Origin: Grimontia kaedaensis | Lineage (GTDB): Bacteria > Pseudomonadota > Gammaproteobacteria > Enterobacterales > Vibrionaceae | Assembly (NCBI RefSeq): GCF_023746615.1 | Contig: NZ_CP082276.1 | Span: 372,001 to 436,000 of the forward strand | DNA: 64,000 nt | Reading direction: 5' to 3' | Shown: piece by piece, positions 17,866-26,545 of the stretch | Numbering within the stretch: the stretch's first letter is position 1 | Layout of the letters: each line of letters starts with the position of its first letter | The notes under the pieces: model-generated | Seen by the model: only the letters and a program-made list of their open reading frames with translations | What the model was told of the DNA's origin: nothing | The model's database searches: none | Translations under genes and position numbers: made by a program

Positions 17866-18604
17866 ACATTTGTTTGCACTGAGTGCTATTGCTTTGGGTG
17901 TGACGTCGGCAGCGTCTGCAGAAAATCATGAATTCCGTCAGCATGACGCTCACCAACATGGTGTTGTTGAGTGGCATATCGCGCAAGATGGCGACGAGCT
18001 TCTTGCAGAAATCACTGCACCTGGTAGCGATGTAGTGGGCTTCGAGCACGCGCCAGAAAATGCAGAGCAGAAAGCTGCGATTGAAAAAGCGGTCGCTGCA
18101 CTGGCTAAACCGGGCGCTTTGTTTGCAATCAATGCAGAAGCTGGCTGTGAACTGGAAGCCCAGCAGGTAAGTCATACGCTAGGTGAAGATGACCACGATG
18201 ACCATGGTCATGGAGACCACGACGGCCACGACCACGATAAGCATGATGATCACCATGGTCATGACCACGATGATCACGCCGGCCACGACCATGACAAGCA
18301 TGACGATCACCATGATGAACACAAAGGCCATGACCATCACAATGATCATGACCACCATGACGAGCACAAAGGGCACGATCATCACGAAGACCATGATCAC
18401 GGACATGACCACAAGAAAGCGCAACATGGCGAGTTCTCAGCGCAATATACCTTCCACTGTAAAGAGCCAGCGAAGATTCAATCTATTAAAACGTATTGGT
18501 TCACGGCATTTGGTAACACTGAGAAAATCAGTGTTCAGGCTGTGACTGATAAAGGTGTAGCGGCCGCAGAACTGCTGCCATCGTCTACCACTTTCCGTTT
18601 CTAA
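17855..18604 (+). CDS. zrgA: periplasmic zinc-binding protein ZrgA (DUF2796)
   Basis: A 249-residue DUF2796 protein, the periplasmic zinc binder of the Zur-regulated Zrg uptake system described in Vibrio cholerae. It has a signal peptide (MRTKHLFALSAIALGVTSAASA) and the conserved HDAHQHGVVEWHIAQDGDELL opening. Residues about 110-185 form an extremely His/Asp-rich loop (repeated HDDHHGHDH units) that can hold many zinc ions. The last 60 residues close the folded domain (QYTFHCKEPAKIQSIKTYWF). The ribosome site ggaga precedes the ATG, and the gene overlaps the previous one by 11 bases. The His loop looks expanded by internal repetition. Confidence 0.9.
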   Translation: MRTKHLFALSAIALGVTSAASAENHEFRQHDAHQHGVVEWHIAQDGDELLAEITAPGSDVVGFEHAPENAEQKAAIEKAVAALAKPGALFAINAEAGCELEAQQVSHTLGEDDHDDHGHGDHDGHDHDKHDDHHGHDHDDHAGHDHDKHDDHHDEHKGHDHHNDHDHHDEHKGHDHHEDHDHGHDHKKAQHGEFSAQYTFHCKEPAKIQSIKTYWFTAFGNTEKISVQAVTDKGVAAAELLPSSTTFRF

Positions 18605-18610
18605 ATTTTC

Positions 18611-18632
18611 AGGCCCCTTCGGGGGCCTTTTG
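18611..18632 (+). terminator. hairpin inside the zinc operon
   Basis: The stem GGCCCC/GGGGCC with a TTCG-type loop is followed by TTTTGG. It sits between zrgA and the ABC ATPase gene, so it could partly terminate or stabilise transcripts and raise the ratio of ZrgA to transporter. Confidence 0.7.
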
Positions 18633-18643
18633 GTTGTAATTCT

Positions 18644-19336
18644 ATGTTATTGATTAAAGACCTCCGTTTCAGGTGGCCAGGCCAAGAACAATGGCAGATT
18701 GATATTCCAGATTTTTCTCTCGAAGCTAAAGAGCGCGTTTTTCTTAAAGGCGCCAGTGGGTGTGGTAAGTCCACCTTACTGGGTCTGATTGCAGGTATTA
18801 ATACTGCTGATCAAGGTTCGTTGCATATTCAGGGGAGGGATTTAACGGCTCTGAAAGGCGCTAAACGCGATGCTTTTCGTGCAGATCATCTTGGCTATAT
18901 TTTCCAGCAATTCAATTTGCTTCCCTACCTCTCTGTGATTGATAACGTGACTCTGCCTTGTCGTTTTTCCAAAGCGCGTAAAGAAAGGGCTGGAGACAAC
19001 TTGCAGCAAGAAGCGGAGCGATTACTCCGCGCGCTGGCGTTGCCAGAAAATTGCCTCGATAAACCGGTAACCGAGCTCAGTATTGGTCAACAACAACGTG
19101 TGGCTGCGGCGCGGGCATTGATTGGTAAGCCTGCATTGCTTTTAGCTGATGAACCGACTTCTGCTCTGGATGCGGATACGCGTAATGCCTTTATCTCTCT
19201 TTTAATGAATGAGTGCGAGAACGCAGGCTCTAGCCTGTTGTTTGTTTCTCACGACAGTTCACTCGAGTCGCATTTTGATCGTTCAATCTCCCTGCCGGAA
19301 CTAAACCGCGCGGCAACACCAATGGAGGTGCTCTAA
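18644..19336 (+). CDS. ABC transporter ATP-binding protein of the zinc operon
   Basis: A 230-residue ATPase of the LolD/MacB type. Walker A is GASGCGKST, the Q-loop lies in YIFQQFNLLPYLSV, the signature is LSIGQQQR and Walker B is LLLADEPTSALD, followed by the switch His (FVSHD). It pairs with the permease that starts one base after its stop (19337). In the V. cholerae zrg cluster an equivalent ATPase/permease pair powers zinc-related transport through the envelope. Whether the pair moves zinc, a carrier or a lipoprotein is not settled by the sequence. Confidence 0.9.
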   Translation: MLLIKDLRFRWPGQEQWQIDIPDFSLEAKERVFLKGASGCGKSTLLGLIAGINTADQGSLHIQGRDLTALKGAKRDAFRADHLGYIFQQFNLLPYLSVIDNVTLPCRFSKARKERAGDNLQQEAERLLRALALPENCLDKPVTELSIGQQQRVAAARALIGKPALLLADEPTSALDADTRNAFISLLMNECENAGSSLLFVSHDSSLESHFDRSISLPELNRAATPMEVL

Positions 19337-20593
19337 ATGGCTATCCTTCGTTTGGCGCTGCAAAGCCTTCGTAACCGCAAAGCGACGGCGCTTCTGACCA
19401 TTTTTACCGTGGCAGTTTCAGTGGCCTTATTGATTGGTGTTGAGCGCGTGAGAACACAAGCAAAAGAGAGTTTTGCCAACACCATTTCAGGTACCGACCT
19501 AATTGTTGGTGCGCGTTCTGGGCAAGTGAATCTGCTGCTTTATTCTGTATTCCGCATCGGCAACGCGACGAATAACATCGATTGGAAAAGCGTTGAAGAT
19601 GTTAAAAATCATCCCTCTGTAGCCTGGTCTATCCCGATTTCTTTGGGTGACTCGCATCGAGGATTCCGCGTTGTTGGCACAACAGACGACTACTTCAAGT
19701 ACTATCGTTACGGCCAAAAACAGCCTTTGTCCTTTAAAGAAGGTAAGCCGTTTGATGGATTGTTCGATACGGTCATTGGTTCAGAAGTGGCCAAGAAGCT
19801 TGGCTATCAACTGGGTGATGAAATCGTCATTGCTCACGGCCTGGCAGATAAAAGTTTTGCCCGACACGATAACCTTCCATTCAAGGTCACCGGTATCCTA
19901 GCGCCAACTGGTACACCGGTGGATCGCAGCGTGCATGTGTCGCTACCCGCTATCGAAGCCATACACATTGGTTGGGAAAGCGGCGCTCGAATGGGGCCGG
20001 GGGTAAAACCTGAAGATATCGATCCAGACTCGCTGCAGCCAGGGCAAATTACTGCGGTGTTGCTCGGTCTGAAAAGCCGCATTCAGACATTTGCTTTGCA
20101 ACGAACCATTAATGAATATAAACAAGAACCGCTGACGGCAATTATGCCGGGCATCGCACTGCACGAACTGTGGGGTATGATGTCGGTAGCTGAACAAGCT
20201 TTGATGGTAGTATCCGGATTTGTGGTGGTTGCAGGCTTGATGGGGATGCTCTCAAGCCTTTTGACCAGCTTGAATGAGCGTCGTCGTGAAATGGCAATAC
20301 TGCGGGGAATGGGCGCAAGACCCGCGCATATCTTCTTCCTGCTTATCAGCGAAGCTCTGTTTCTCACTCTGCTGGGAATCATTGCTGGGGTGACAGTGCT
20401 GCTAATTATGATTAATCTGGCTGCTCCTTTTGTGTTGAGCCAATATGGATTGCAACTTTCCGCGGCATTTTTGAGTCAACATGAATGGATGCTGCTTGGC
20501 ATTGTTCTGGTGGCAGGTTTTCTGGTTGGTGTGTTGCCTGCGCTTCGAGCGTATCGCCAATCTTTGTCAGACGGCATGACGATACGGATATAG
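19337..20593 (+). CDS. ABC permease, FtsX/MacB type, of the zinc operon
   Basis: A 418-residue inner-membrane permease. The layout is MacB-like: an N-terminal helix (LLTIFTVAVSVALLIGVERV), a periplasmic domain of about 230 residues, then three C-terminal helices (ALMVVSGFVVVAGLMGML, ALFLTLLGIIAGVTVLLI, LGIVLVAGFLVGVLPALRAY). The cytoplasmic coupling segment NERRREMAILRGMGARPAHI is the standard FtsX signature that meets the ATPase. It has a MacB-type periplasmic core domain, so mechanotransmission or carrier release is more likely than a simple channel. It follows the ATPase gene immediately and is followed 3 bases later by the DUF3299 gene. Confidence 0.88.
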   Translation: MAILRLALQSLRNRKATALLTIFTVAVSVALLIGVERVRTQAKESFANTISGTDLIVGARSGQVNLLLYSVFRIGNATNNIDWKSVEDVKNHPSVAWSIPISLGDSHRGFRVVGTTDDYFKYYRYGQKQPLSFKEGKPFDGLFDTVIGSEVAKKLGYQLGDEIVIAHGLADKSFARHDNLPFKVTGILAPTGTPVDRSVHVSLPAIEAIHIGWESGARMGPGVKPEDIDPDSLQPGQITAVLLGLKSRIQTFALQRTINEYKQEPLTAIMPGIALHELWGMMSVAEQALMVVSGFVVVAGLMGMLSSLLTSLNERRREMAILRGMGARPAHIFFLLISEALFLTLLGIIAGVTVLLIMINLAAPFVLSQYGLQLSAAFLSQHEWMLLGIVLVAGFLVGVLPALRAYRQSLSDGMTIRI

Positions 20594-20596
20594 ATA

Positions 20597-21079
20597 ATGA
20601 GAAAATGGTTATTAGTTTTAACCGCTTGCCTGCCAATGATTGCGCAGGCTGATGAGGCGCTGAAACTGGATTGGTTAGATTTGATCCCTGAGTCCGAGCG
20701 TAATCAGTTCAACAATCGCGGTATGCCGATGATTGACCACTCCAATGAAGCGCCATTGCAAAACTTGGTCGGCAATGTGCGTCCTGAGCTCAACAATAGC
20801 CAAGTGAAAATTCCGGGTTTTGTTATTCCACTTGAAGGTGACGCCAATAAAGTGACCGAGTTTTTGTTGGTTCCTTTCTTTGGTGCTTGTATCCACGTGC
20901 CGCCACCGCCACCAAATCAAATCGTCTATGTGAAGTTTGAAGAAGGTGCACCGGTACAGGAACTTTGGGATGTGGTGTACGTGGTTGGCCAACTGAAAAC
21001 ACAGACAGTTAGCCACGATATTGCCCAAGCAGGTTACCTGCTCGAGGGTTCAGCGATTGAACCGTATGACGATGAATAA
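20597..21079 (+). CDS. DUF3299 periplasmic protein, last gene of the zinc operon
   Basis: A 160-residue DUF3299 protein. Residues 1-18 form a signal peptide (MRKWLLVLTACLPMIAQA). The family core is present: VKIPGFVIPLEGDANKVTEFLLVPFFGACIHVPPPPPNQIVYV, with a conserved Cys in GACIH and a proline run. DUF3299 genes commonly sit beside FtsX-type ABC genes of this kind. The role is probably a periplasmic partner of the transporter, which is inferred. It is 3 bases from the permease stop and is followed by the operon terminator. Confidence 0.85.
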   Translation: MRKWLLVLTACLPMIAQADEALKLDWLDLIPESERNQFNNRGMPMIDHSNEAPLQNLVGNVRPELNNSQVKIPGFVIPLEGDANKVTEFLLVPFFGACIHVPPPPPNQIVYVKFEEGAPVQELWDVVYVVGQLKTQTVSHDIAQAGYLLEGSAIEPYDDE

Positions 21080-21103
21080 CAACTGAGATAGCATGTTAAT
21101 TAA

Positions 21104-21131
21104 GAAGCCCGCACAAATCGCGGGCTTTTTT
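21104..21131. terminator. terminator of the zinc operon
   Basis: The stem GCCCGC/GCGGGC with a 7-base loop ends in six T. It also faces the convergent LysR gene, whose stop is at 21136. Confidence 0.85.
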
Positions 21132-21135
21132 GCGT

Positions 21136-22017
21136 TTAGTGGTTCTGGAATAAATCGCCCAGAGTGGTATCAATCCATATCATCACTTTGTCCCATCCTC
21201 TGGCTTTACGTTTTATGGCACTAAGAGTGAGCAAAGGCGGGCTTGATAATTCTGCGGTTGAAAGTTCTTTCACAGAGCCCTCCATCCACTCATGGGTGAC
21301 GATGTGTTCAGGAACAAAGGCCCAGCCGAGATTTCGCGTGATCAGGTTTGAAATGTAGTAATAGCTGTCAACGTGCCAATAGCGGGGAGAAAGTGGTTCT
21401 TCTTGCGAATAGCCGAGTCGATCCCGAATCGCGAGTTGGCGATATTTTACCAAGTCATCCTCATGGGGATGCTCAATAAGCGCAAGTGGGTGGTCATGAC
21501 CTGTGATCAGACACTGCTTCACGGTTTCAATGTCGTACCAATCTAAAGATTCCGAGAGCGGCTTTACGCGGAATATAAAACCAATATCAGCCCGACCTTC
21601 ATTGACCCAAGTGGCAATGTCGTCTTGGGAACCATTAAGAATGGTGAGTTTGAGCTCGGGAAATGCTTCAGCAAGCCGTTCAAATAGGATTTCAAACGTC
21701 TGGATGGGCACAGCTTCATCCATAGCGACATTGAACGCAACTGGCTCACCACCGGTTACCGCCATAGCGCGCGAATTCATTCGGTGGCATTGTTGCAAAA
21801 TTGCTTTGGCATCGATCAGCATTTCTTTTCCCGCTTCTGTCAGCACGGGTAGTTTGGCGCTGCGATCAAAAAGCTCAAATCCAAGATCAATTTCGAGATT
21901 AGCGATTGCTGTGCTGACGCGGGATTGCGCCTTCCCGAGCTTTCTCGCTGCCGCTGAAAATGAGCCGTTTTCTGCCGCTTCTACAAACGCTTTTAGTTGT
22001 TCCAATGTCCATTGCAT
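21136..22017 (-). CDS. LysR-family transcriptional regulator
   Basis: A 293-residue LysR regulator. The N-terminal winged helix is WTLEQLKAFVEAAENGSFSAAARKLGKAQSRVSTAIANLEIDLGFELFDR, followed by a long linker helix and a two-lobed effector domain (residues about 90-290). I start at 22017 (MQWTLEQL) because a GAGAA ribosome site precedes it. The frame continues upstream to 22083 but adds a basic stretch unlike the family. It is divergent from a MATE exporter gene, which is the natural candidate target. The inducer is unknown. Confidence 0.9.
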   Translation of the reverse strand: MQWTLEQLKAFVEAAENGSFSAAARKLGKAQSRVSTAIANLEIDLGFELFDRSAKLPVLTEAGKEMLIDAKAILQQCHRMNSRAMAVTGGEPVAFNVAMDEAVPIQTFEILFERLAEAFPELKLTILNGSQDDIATWVNEGRADIGFIFRVKPLSESLDWYDIETVKQCLITGHDHPLALIEHPHEDDLVKYRQLAIRDRLGYSQEEPLSPRYWHVDSYYYISNLITRNLGWAFVPEHIVTHEWMEGSVKELSTAELSSPPLLTLSAIKRKARGWDKVMIWIDTTLGDLFQNH

Positions 22018-22131
22018 GAGCAGTTCTCGTTTTGACCTATCCGTTTTTCGGATTAATTGTAACTTTAATCTATAGCTATACAACGGGAAAATACCCGCCG
22101 ACTAATTCTTAACTTTTTAGATTCGCTTTTT

Positions 22132-23496
22132 ATGCACGTCACAGAACTCAAACAAGGTGACTCGATCACCAAAACTTTCTGGCGATTCACCATTCCTGCC
22201 ATAGCAGCGATGATCGTCAACGGTCTCTACCAATTGGTGGATGGCATTTTTGTTGGTCACTACATCGGTGCGGAAGGCCTTGAAGCCATTAACATTGCTT
22301 GGCCTGTGATTGCTGTGGTAGGTGGCCTTGGCTTAATGATTGGCATGGGTGCAGGCAGTCTGGTTTCCATTTACCGGGGAGAGGAAAACCTGGGTAAAGC
22401 CCGCAGTGCGATGGCAACCGGCTTAGCGTTAACCATTGTGCTGGGTGCTCTGGCATCTCTGTATTTGATCTTGTTCGGCAATACCTTGGTCAATTTGCAA
22501 GGCGCAACGGGTCTGGCTTACGGCTATGCCAACAACTATTTGGACGTGTTCAAGTATGGCGCAGTGGCAACCGTCGCTGCAGGGGCCTTGCCGTTCTTGA
22601 TCCGAAATGATGATAGCCCTTTCGTTGCCACATCCATGATGGTGGTGGGGGCGTTGACCAATATCGTGTTGGACTACGTCTTCATTGGTCTGCTGGGCTG
22701 GGGGCTGAAAGGTGCGGCTGTCGCGACTGTGTTAGCACAATTAGTGAGTGTGGCGATGGGACTGATTTATCTCTGCTCATCACGCTCATTTCTGGCGATC
22801 TTTCGTCATCCACTCATGCTGAGCCTCTCTGATGCGGGGCAAAGTCTGGTGCTTGGCTGCTCGTCGTTAGTGATGTTCATGTATTACGGCGTGGTGGTGG
22901 GTTTCCATAACCGTCTGTTTGCTGAATACGGCACTCCGGTGAGTGTGGCAGCGTTTGCAGTCGTGGGGTATTTGATGACGCTTTACTATGTGGTTGCTGA
23001 AGGTATCGCAGAAGGTATGCAGCCGCAGGTGAGCTTCTATCACGGCGCGCAGTCTTACTCGAAGATAGTGAAGGTCGCGAAACTAGCCACTATGGCGTCA
23101 CTGGCTGCAGGTTTTATTTGGCTGGCTGTACTGAACCTGTTCCCAGACTTTGTCATTGGCATGTTTAACAGCGGTAACGAGGCTTTGCTGAAGGAAGCAG
23201 CTTTGGGGATCAGGCTGCATCTATCGGCAATGTATCTGGATGGTTTGATCATTCTGGCGTCCATGTACTTTTTGTCTGTCGGCAAAGGTGGAAAGTCTTT
23301 GAGCATCTCTGTCGCCAACATGCTGGTGCAGTTCCCATTCCTCTATACTTTACCGAAGTTTTACGGCGTGGAAGGTGTTTGGTTGGCAATGCCTATCTCA
23401 AATGTGGTACTGGCTTCAGTGGTGATTCCAGTGATGTGGCATGACATTCTGAAGCAAAAAAGTCAGCAGCCGACATTGCGTCCTGCCATCGCTTGA
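22132..23496 (+). CDS. MATE family multidrug/metabolite efflux transporter
   Basis: A 454-residue inner-membrane exporter of the MATE family, predicted to expel cationic drugs or metabolites using a sodium or proton gradient. There are twelve hydrophobic helices in two halves. The N-terminal half starts TFWRFTIPAIAAMIVNGLYQLVDGIFVGHYIG, which is the usual first MATE segment, and the second half repeats the pattern around FMYYGVVVGFHNRLFAEYGTPVSVAAFAVVGYL. The gene is divergent from the LysR gene, with 114 bases between them. No partner subunits are needed for MATE transporters. Confidence 0.9.
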   Translation: MHVTELKQGDSITKTFWRFTIPAIAAMIVNGLYQLVDGIFVGHYIGAEGLEAINIAWPVIAVVGGLGLMIGMGAGSLVSIYRGEENLGKARSAMATGLALTIVLGALASLYLILFGNTLVNLQGATGLAYGYANNYLDVFKYGAVATVAAGALPFLIRNDDSPFVATSMMVVGALTNIVLDYVFIGLLGWGLKGAAVATVLAQLVSVAMGLIYLCSSRSFLAIFRHPLMLSLSDAGQSLVLGCSSLVMFMYYGVVVGFHNRLFAEYGTPVSVAAFAVVGYLMTLYYVVAEGIAEGMQPQVSFYHGAQSYSKIVKVAKLATMASLAAGFIWLAVLNLFPDFVIGMFNSGNEALLKEAALGIRLHLSAMYLDGLIILASMYFLSVGKGGKSLSISVANMLVQFPFLYTLPKFYGVEGVWLAMPISNVVLASVVIPVMWHDILKQKSQQPTLRPAIA

Positions 23497-23514
23497 GGCC
23501 AATAGACGGGCGAA

Positions 23515-23545
23515 CAAAAAAGAAGGGGAGCATTTGCTCCCCTAA
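23515..23545 (-). terminator. intrinsic terminator, chemoreceptor gene
   Basis: The stem GGGGAGCA/TGCTCCCC is preceded on the plus strand by an A run, which gives the U tail on the minus strand. It may also stop the convergent MATE transcript. Confidence 0.8.
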
Positions 23546-23552
23546 ATGTTGC

Positions 23553-26462
23553 TTAAAACTCGTCCCATTCTATTCCGTCGTCATCGTCGGTTTTTGGTTT
23601 GGGCTTCGCTTTTGTTTTTTTAGGTAAGACGGCTTTCTTGCGCGTCTTGTTGAACTTGGGTGTTTTTACGGGCTCCTTGTTTTCTTCAATAGTGAAGAAT
23701 TCCATCATGGTGCTCATGTCCTGAGCTTGTGAGAGCATGCTCTCACCAGCCGTTGCAGCCTGTTCAACCAAAGCCGCATTTTGCTGAGTCATGGTGTCCA
23801 TGCGTGAAATGGCGACGTTAACCTGCTCGATCCCTGAACTCTGGTTTTGGGCGGCATCGCTGATTTCAGACATCTTACTTCCCACTTCTTCTACCATGCT
23901 GAGAATCTCTTGCAGGGTATCACCGGACTCGCTCACCAAGATTGCGCCATCTTCAACCTTCTTGTTGGTATCACGGATCAAGTCTTTAATCTCTTTTGCT
24001 GCGCCTGCGGAGCGTTGAGCCAAGCTTCTCACTTCACCTGCCACCACAGCAAAACCACGTCCTTGCTCTCCGGCACGCGCGGCTTCCACCGCAGCATTCA
24101 AAGCAAGAAGATTTGTCTGGAAGGCGATTTCATCGATGACGCCAATAATGTCGGAAATCTTGTTACTCGCACCGCTGATCTGATCCATCGCGGTGATGGT
24201 ACGCATGATAACATGGCCACCTTCCCGGGCTTTGTCCACTGCTTCATCACTGAGCTTATTTGCAGACATGGCATTTTCAGCACTCTGTTTGACCGTATCT
24301 GTCATGGTGTCCATGCTGGCCGCAGTTTCCTGCAACGAGGTTGCTTGATCTTCCGTGCGTTGGCTGAGGTCCCGGTTGCCAGAAGCAATCTCGTTCGACG
24401 AGTTAGAGATCGTTGAGGCGGCATGTCGGATATTACCGATGACCTGTGTCAGTCGTTCAATCGTTGAGTTGGCGTCAATCTTGAGTTGCGCAAAACGGCC
24501 GTGGTAATCCTTGTCGATACGCTCTGTTAGGTCACCGCGCGCCATTGAGCCAAGAATACGTTGCATGTCGGCTAACGCCGCGTCTGTGTTAGTGGTTAAG
24601 CCGTTTAACCCTTTCACGAGATTTTTATGGAATCCATGTTTGCCGTCGAGCGACAGCTGAATGGAGAAGTCGCCGCGAGAGGCGGCATCAACCATTTGGT
24701 CAATTTCACGCTCAATCGCAACTTCTGCTGTTCTGTCTTTCCATTCGATAACGGTACCAATTCGTTCTCCGTTTTCATCAAGTATAGGGTTGGCAGAAAT
24801 GGCCATTGTGCGGTCGCCAACCATGAGCTCTGCTTTATAAACATCTTCAAGGTGATCGAGAATACGACGTTGATGCGAAGGGTTTTTATGGAAGAAATCA
24901 ATGTTATGACCCATCACATTCTCTGGGTTGAACTGTGGTATGACAGTGGCGAAATCTTCGCGGGCATCGGTGAGCATTTTCGTTGCGGCGCTATTGATGT
25001 AGATAATATTGTAATCGCGGTCAGCAATCATAGTGTTGGTGGAAACGTTATCTAGTGCTTGGCGTACGCGGGCATTCTCTTCGGCTTTTTCCTGAGCTTC
25101 GCATTCAAGTTTCGCTTTGGCACGCTCTGAATATTCAACGTTTTCCAGTGAAGTATTAGTCGCCTGCTTGATAACCAGAAGGTCACCCTTGAGGTCTGAC
25201 TCAATGCGATTACTGAAGTCACCTTCAGCCAATCCTTCCATCACTTTCTTAATGTCTTCAACCGCATTTTGAGTACTGTCCATCAAGGTATTAAAGGCCA
25301 CAGCCGACTGACCAATTTCGTCGCGGCTAGTGACATCGACGCGGGTAGAAAAATCTCCAGTGACAGCGACATTTTCGAGGCTGTGAGTGAGTTTTAGAAT
25401 CGGCTGAGTGAGCGAGCGCGTCACTAACATGGCTATCGTGGTGATAACAGCAACGCCTGCCAGCAGAATAAAGCCAATGAGCCACTTCAGCGCGTCTACT
25501 TCGCTAAACGCCTCAGCGCGGTCAATTTCTGCAACCAGTGCCCAGGTGGTATCTCCAAACTTGATGGGGGAGTATGCTGTAAGTACTGGCACACCTCGGT
25601 AATCGAGAGCGACTTCGTAATTGGTTTCGCCCGCCAGCGTCTTTTCAGTGATGTCCGTTTTTACGCTGCCATTTGCCGGGTCAGCAAAGGAAGCGACAAC
25701 AGAGTGGCTTTGATCCGCAAGGTAAGAATCTGAACGCATCAGGAAGTCAGGGCCAACGAGGAAAGTCTCGCCAGTTTCGCCCATCCCGGTACGTTGCAGC
25801 ATAATTTGGTTGATCTCATCAATCGACAACTGAAGTACAGCGACTGCAAGCGTATTACCGCCTAAGTCGGTAATGGGGCTACCAATAAACGCCGCAGGTT
25901 GATTGTTTTTTACTTCGTAGCGTTCATAGTCCTGGACGGCCATTGCGTTGGTGCTTATAACCTGACGATATAAGGTCGCAAGCGGACTATCCCGGTATTC
26001 ACCAGAGGCCAAATTTGCGCCAAGATCTTTGTCCCTTCGAGCGGAGAAGATCACATGGCCCGTATCCGCTTGAATGATGTACACATCTGAGTAGCCGTAA
26101 ACATTGACAAAGTCGCTGAGGGTTTTGCCGCTGGCTTGCCAGATTTCCTCGTATTCGTAGGTGTCGGTCAGAAACTCTTCGTCCGCTTCAATTTCTTCAT
26201 CGACAGCGTAGAAAGAGAGCTGCTTCTGGATTTGTTTGGTGTCTTCACTACCAGCAAGGATACGGATATCCTTCATCGCCCGGTCAAGGTAGGACTCGAT
26301 TTGGGTTTTCTTGACTTCCCGCATACTGACAAGCTGAGCAAAGGCCTGTTTATGCAGCGCATCGCTGGATTTTACCAGCGCTAGATAGCCCACCACCAGA
26401 ATAGGCAAAACGCCAATAAAGAGGAAGATAAGCAAGAGTTTGATCTTTAGCTTTCCGAACAT
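23553..26462 (-). CDS. methyl-accepting chemotaxis protein with Cache, HAMP and PAS
   Basis: A 969-residue chemoreceptor. Order: membrane helix 1 (LLLIFLFIGVLPILVVGYLAL), a periplasmic dCache-type sensor (residues about 35-325, including TGETFLVGPDFLMRSDSYLA), membrane helix 2 (LIGFILLAGVAVITTIAMLV), HAMP, a PAS-like domain around 475-600 (DNVSTNTMIADRDYNIIYIN), a second HAMP-like segment, and a long signalling coiled coil. The hairpin tip is EIAFQTNLLALNAAVEAARAGEQGRGFAVVAGEVRSLAQRS. The tail is Lys/Pro-rich and ends EWDEF, which fits the xWxxF pentapeptide that tethers CheR and CheB. It is therefore a self-tethering, high-abundance-type receptor. Ligand unknown. Confidence 0.92.
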   Translation of the reverse strand: MFGKLKIKLLLIFLFIGVLPILVVGYLALVKSSDALHKQAFAQLVSMREVKKTQIESYLDRAMKDIRILAGSEDTKQIQKQLSFYAVDEEIEADEEFLTDTYEYEEIWQASGKTLSDFVNVYGYSDVYIIQADTGHVIFSARRDKDLGANLASGEYRDSPLATLYRQVISTNAMAVQDYERYEVKNNQPAAFIGSPITDLGGNTLAVAVLQLSIDEINQIMLQRTGMGETGETFLVGPDFLMRSDSYLADQSHSVVASFADPANGSVKTDITEKTLAGETNYEVALDYRGVPVLTAYSPIKFGDTTWALVAEIDRAEAFSEVDALKWLIGFILLAGVAVITTIAMLVTRSLTQPILKLTHSLENVAVTGDFSTRVDVTSRDEIGQSAVAFNTLMDSTQNAVEDIKKVMEGLAEGDFSNRIESDLKGDLLVIKQATNTSLENVEYSERAKAKLECEAQEKAEENARVRQALDNVSTNTMIADRDYNIIYINSAATKMLTDAREDFATVIPQFNPENVMGHNIDFFHKNPSHQRRILDHLEDVYKAELMVGDRTMAISANPILDENGERIGTVIEWKDRTAEVAIEREIDQMVDAASRGDFSIQLSLDGKHGFHKNLVKGLNGLTTNTDAALADMQRILGSMARGDLTERIDKDYHGRFAQLKIDANSTIERLTQVIGNIRHAASTISNSSNEIASGNRDLSQRTEDQATSLQETAASMDTMTDTVKQSAENAMSANKLSDEAVDKAREGGHVIMRTITAMDQISGASNKISDIIGVIDEIAFQTNLLALNAAVEAARAGEQGRGFAVVAGEVRSLAQRSAGAAKEIKDLIRDTNKKVEDGAILVSESGDTLQEILSMVEEVGSKMSEISDAAQNQSSGIEQVNVAISRMDTMTQQNAALVEQAATAGESMLSQAQDMSTMMEFFTIEENKEPVKTPKFNKTRKKAVLPKKTKAKPKPKTDDDDGIEWDEF

Positions 26463-26545
26463 CTGACACCCTTTTATTGTCGAACGGGAAGTTTCTATGA
26501 AGAAGCTTCCCTATTACTGCGAATATACAACTGGCGGATTACGCG

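Noticed and set aside
18179..18545. Two alternative frames in the His-rich part of zrgA
   Set aside because: The Val/Met-rich and Thr/Met-rich texts are mirror readings of the repetitive His/Asp codons, not genes.
22071..22080. TATAGCTATA palindrome between LysR and MATE genes
   Set aside because: A LysR site is expected here, but ten AT-rich bases are too little to assign an operator.
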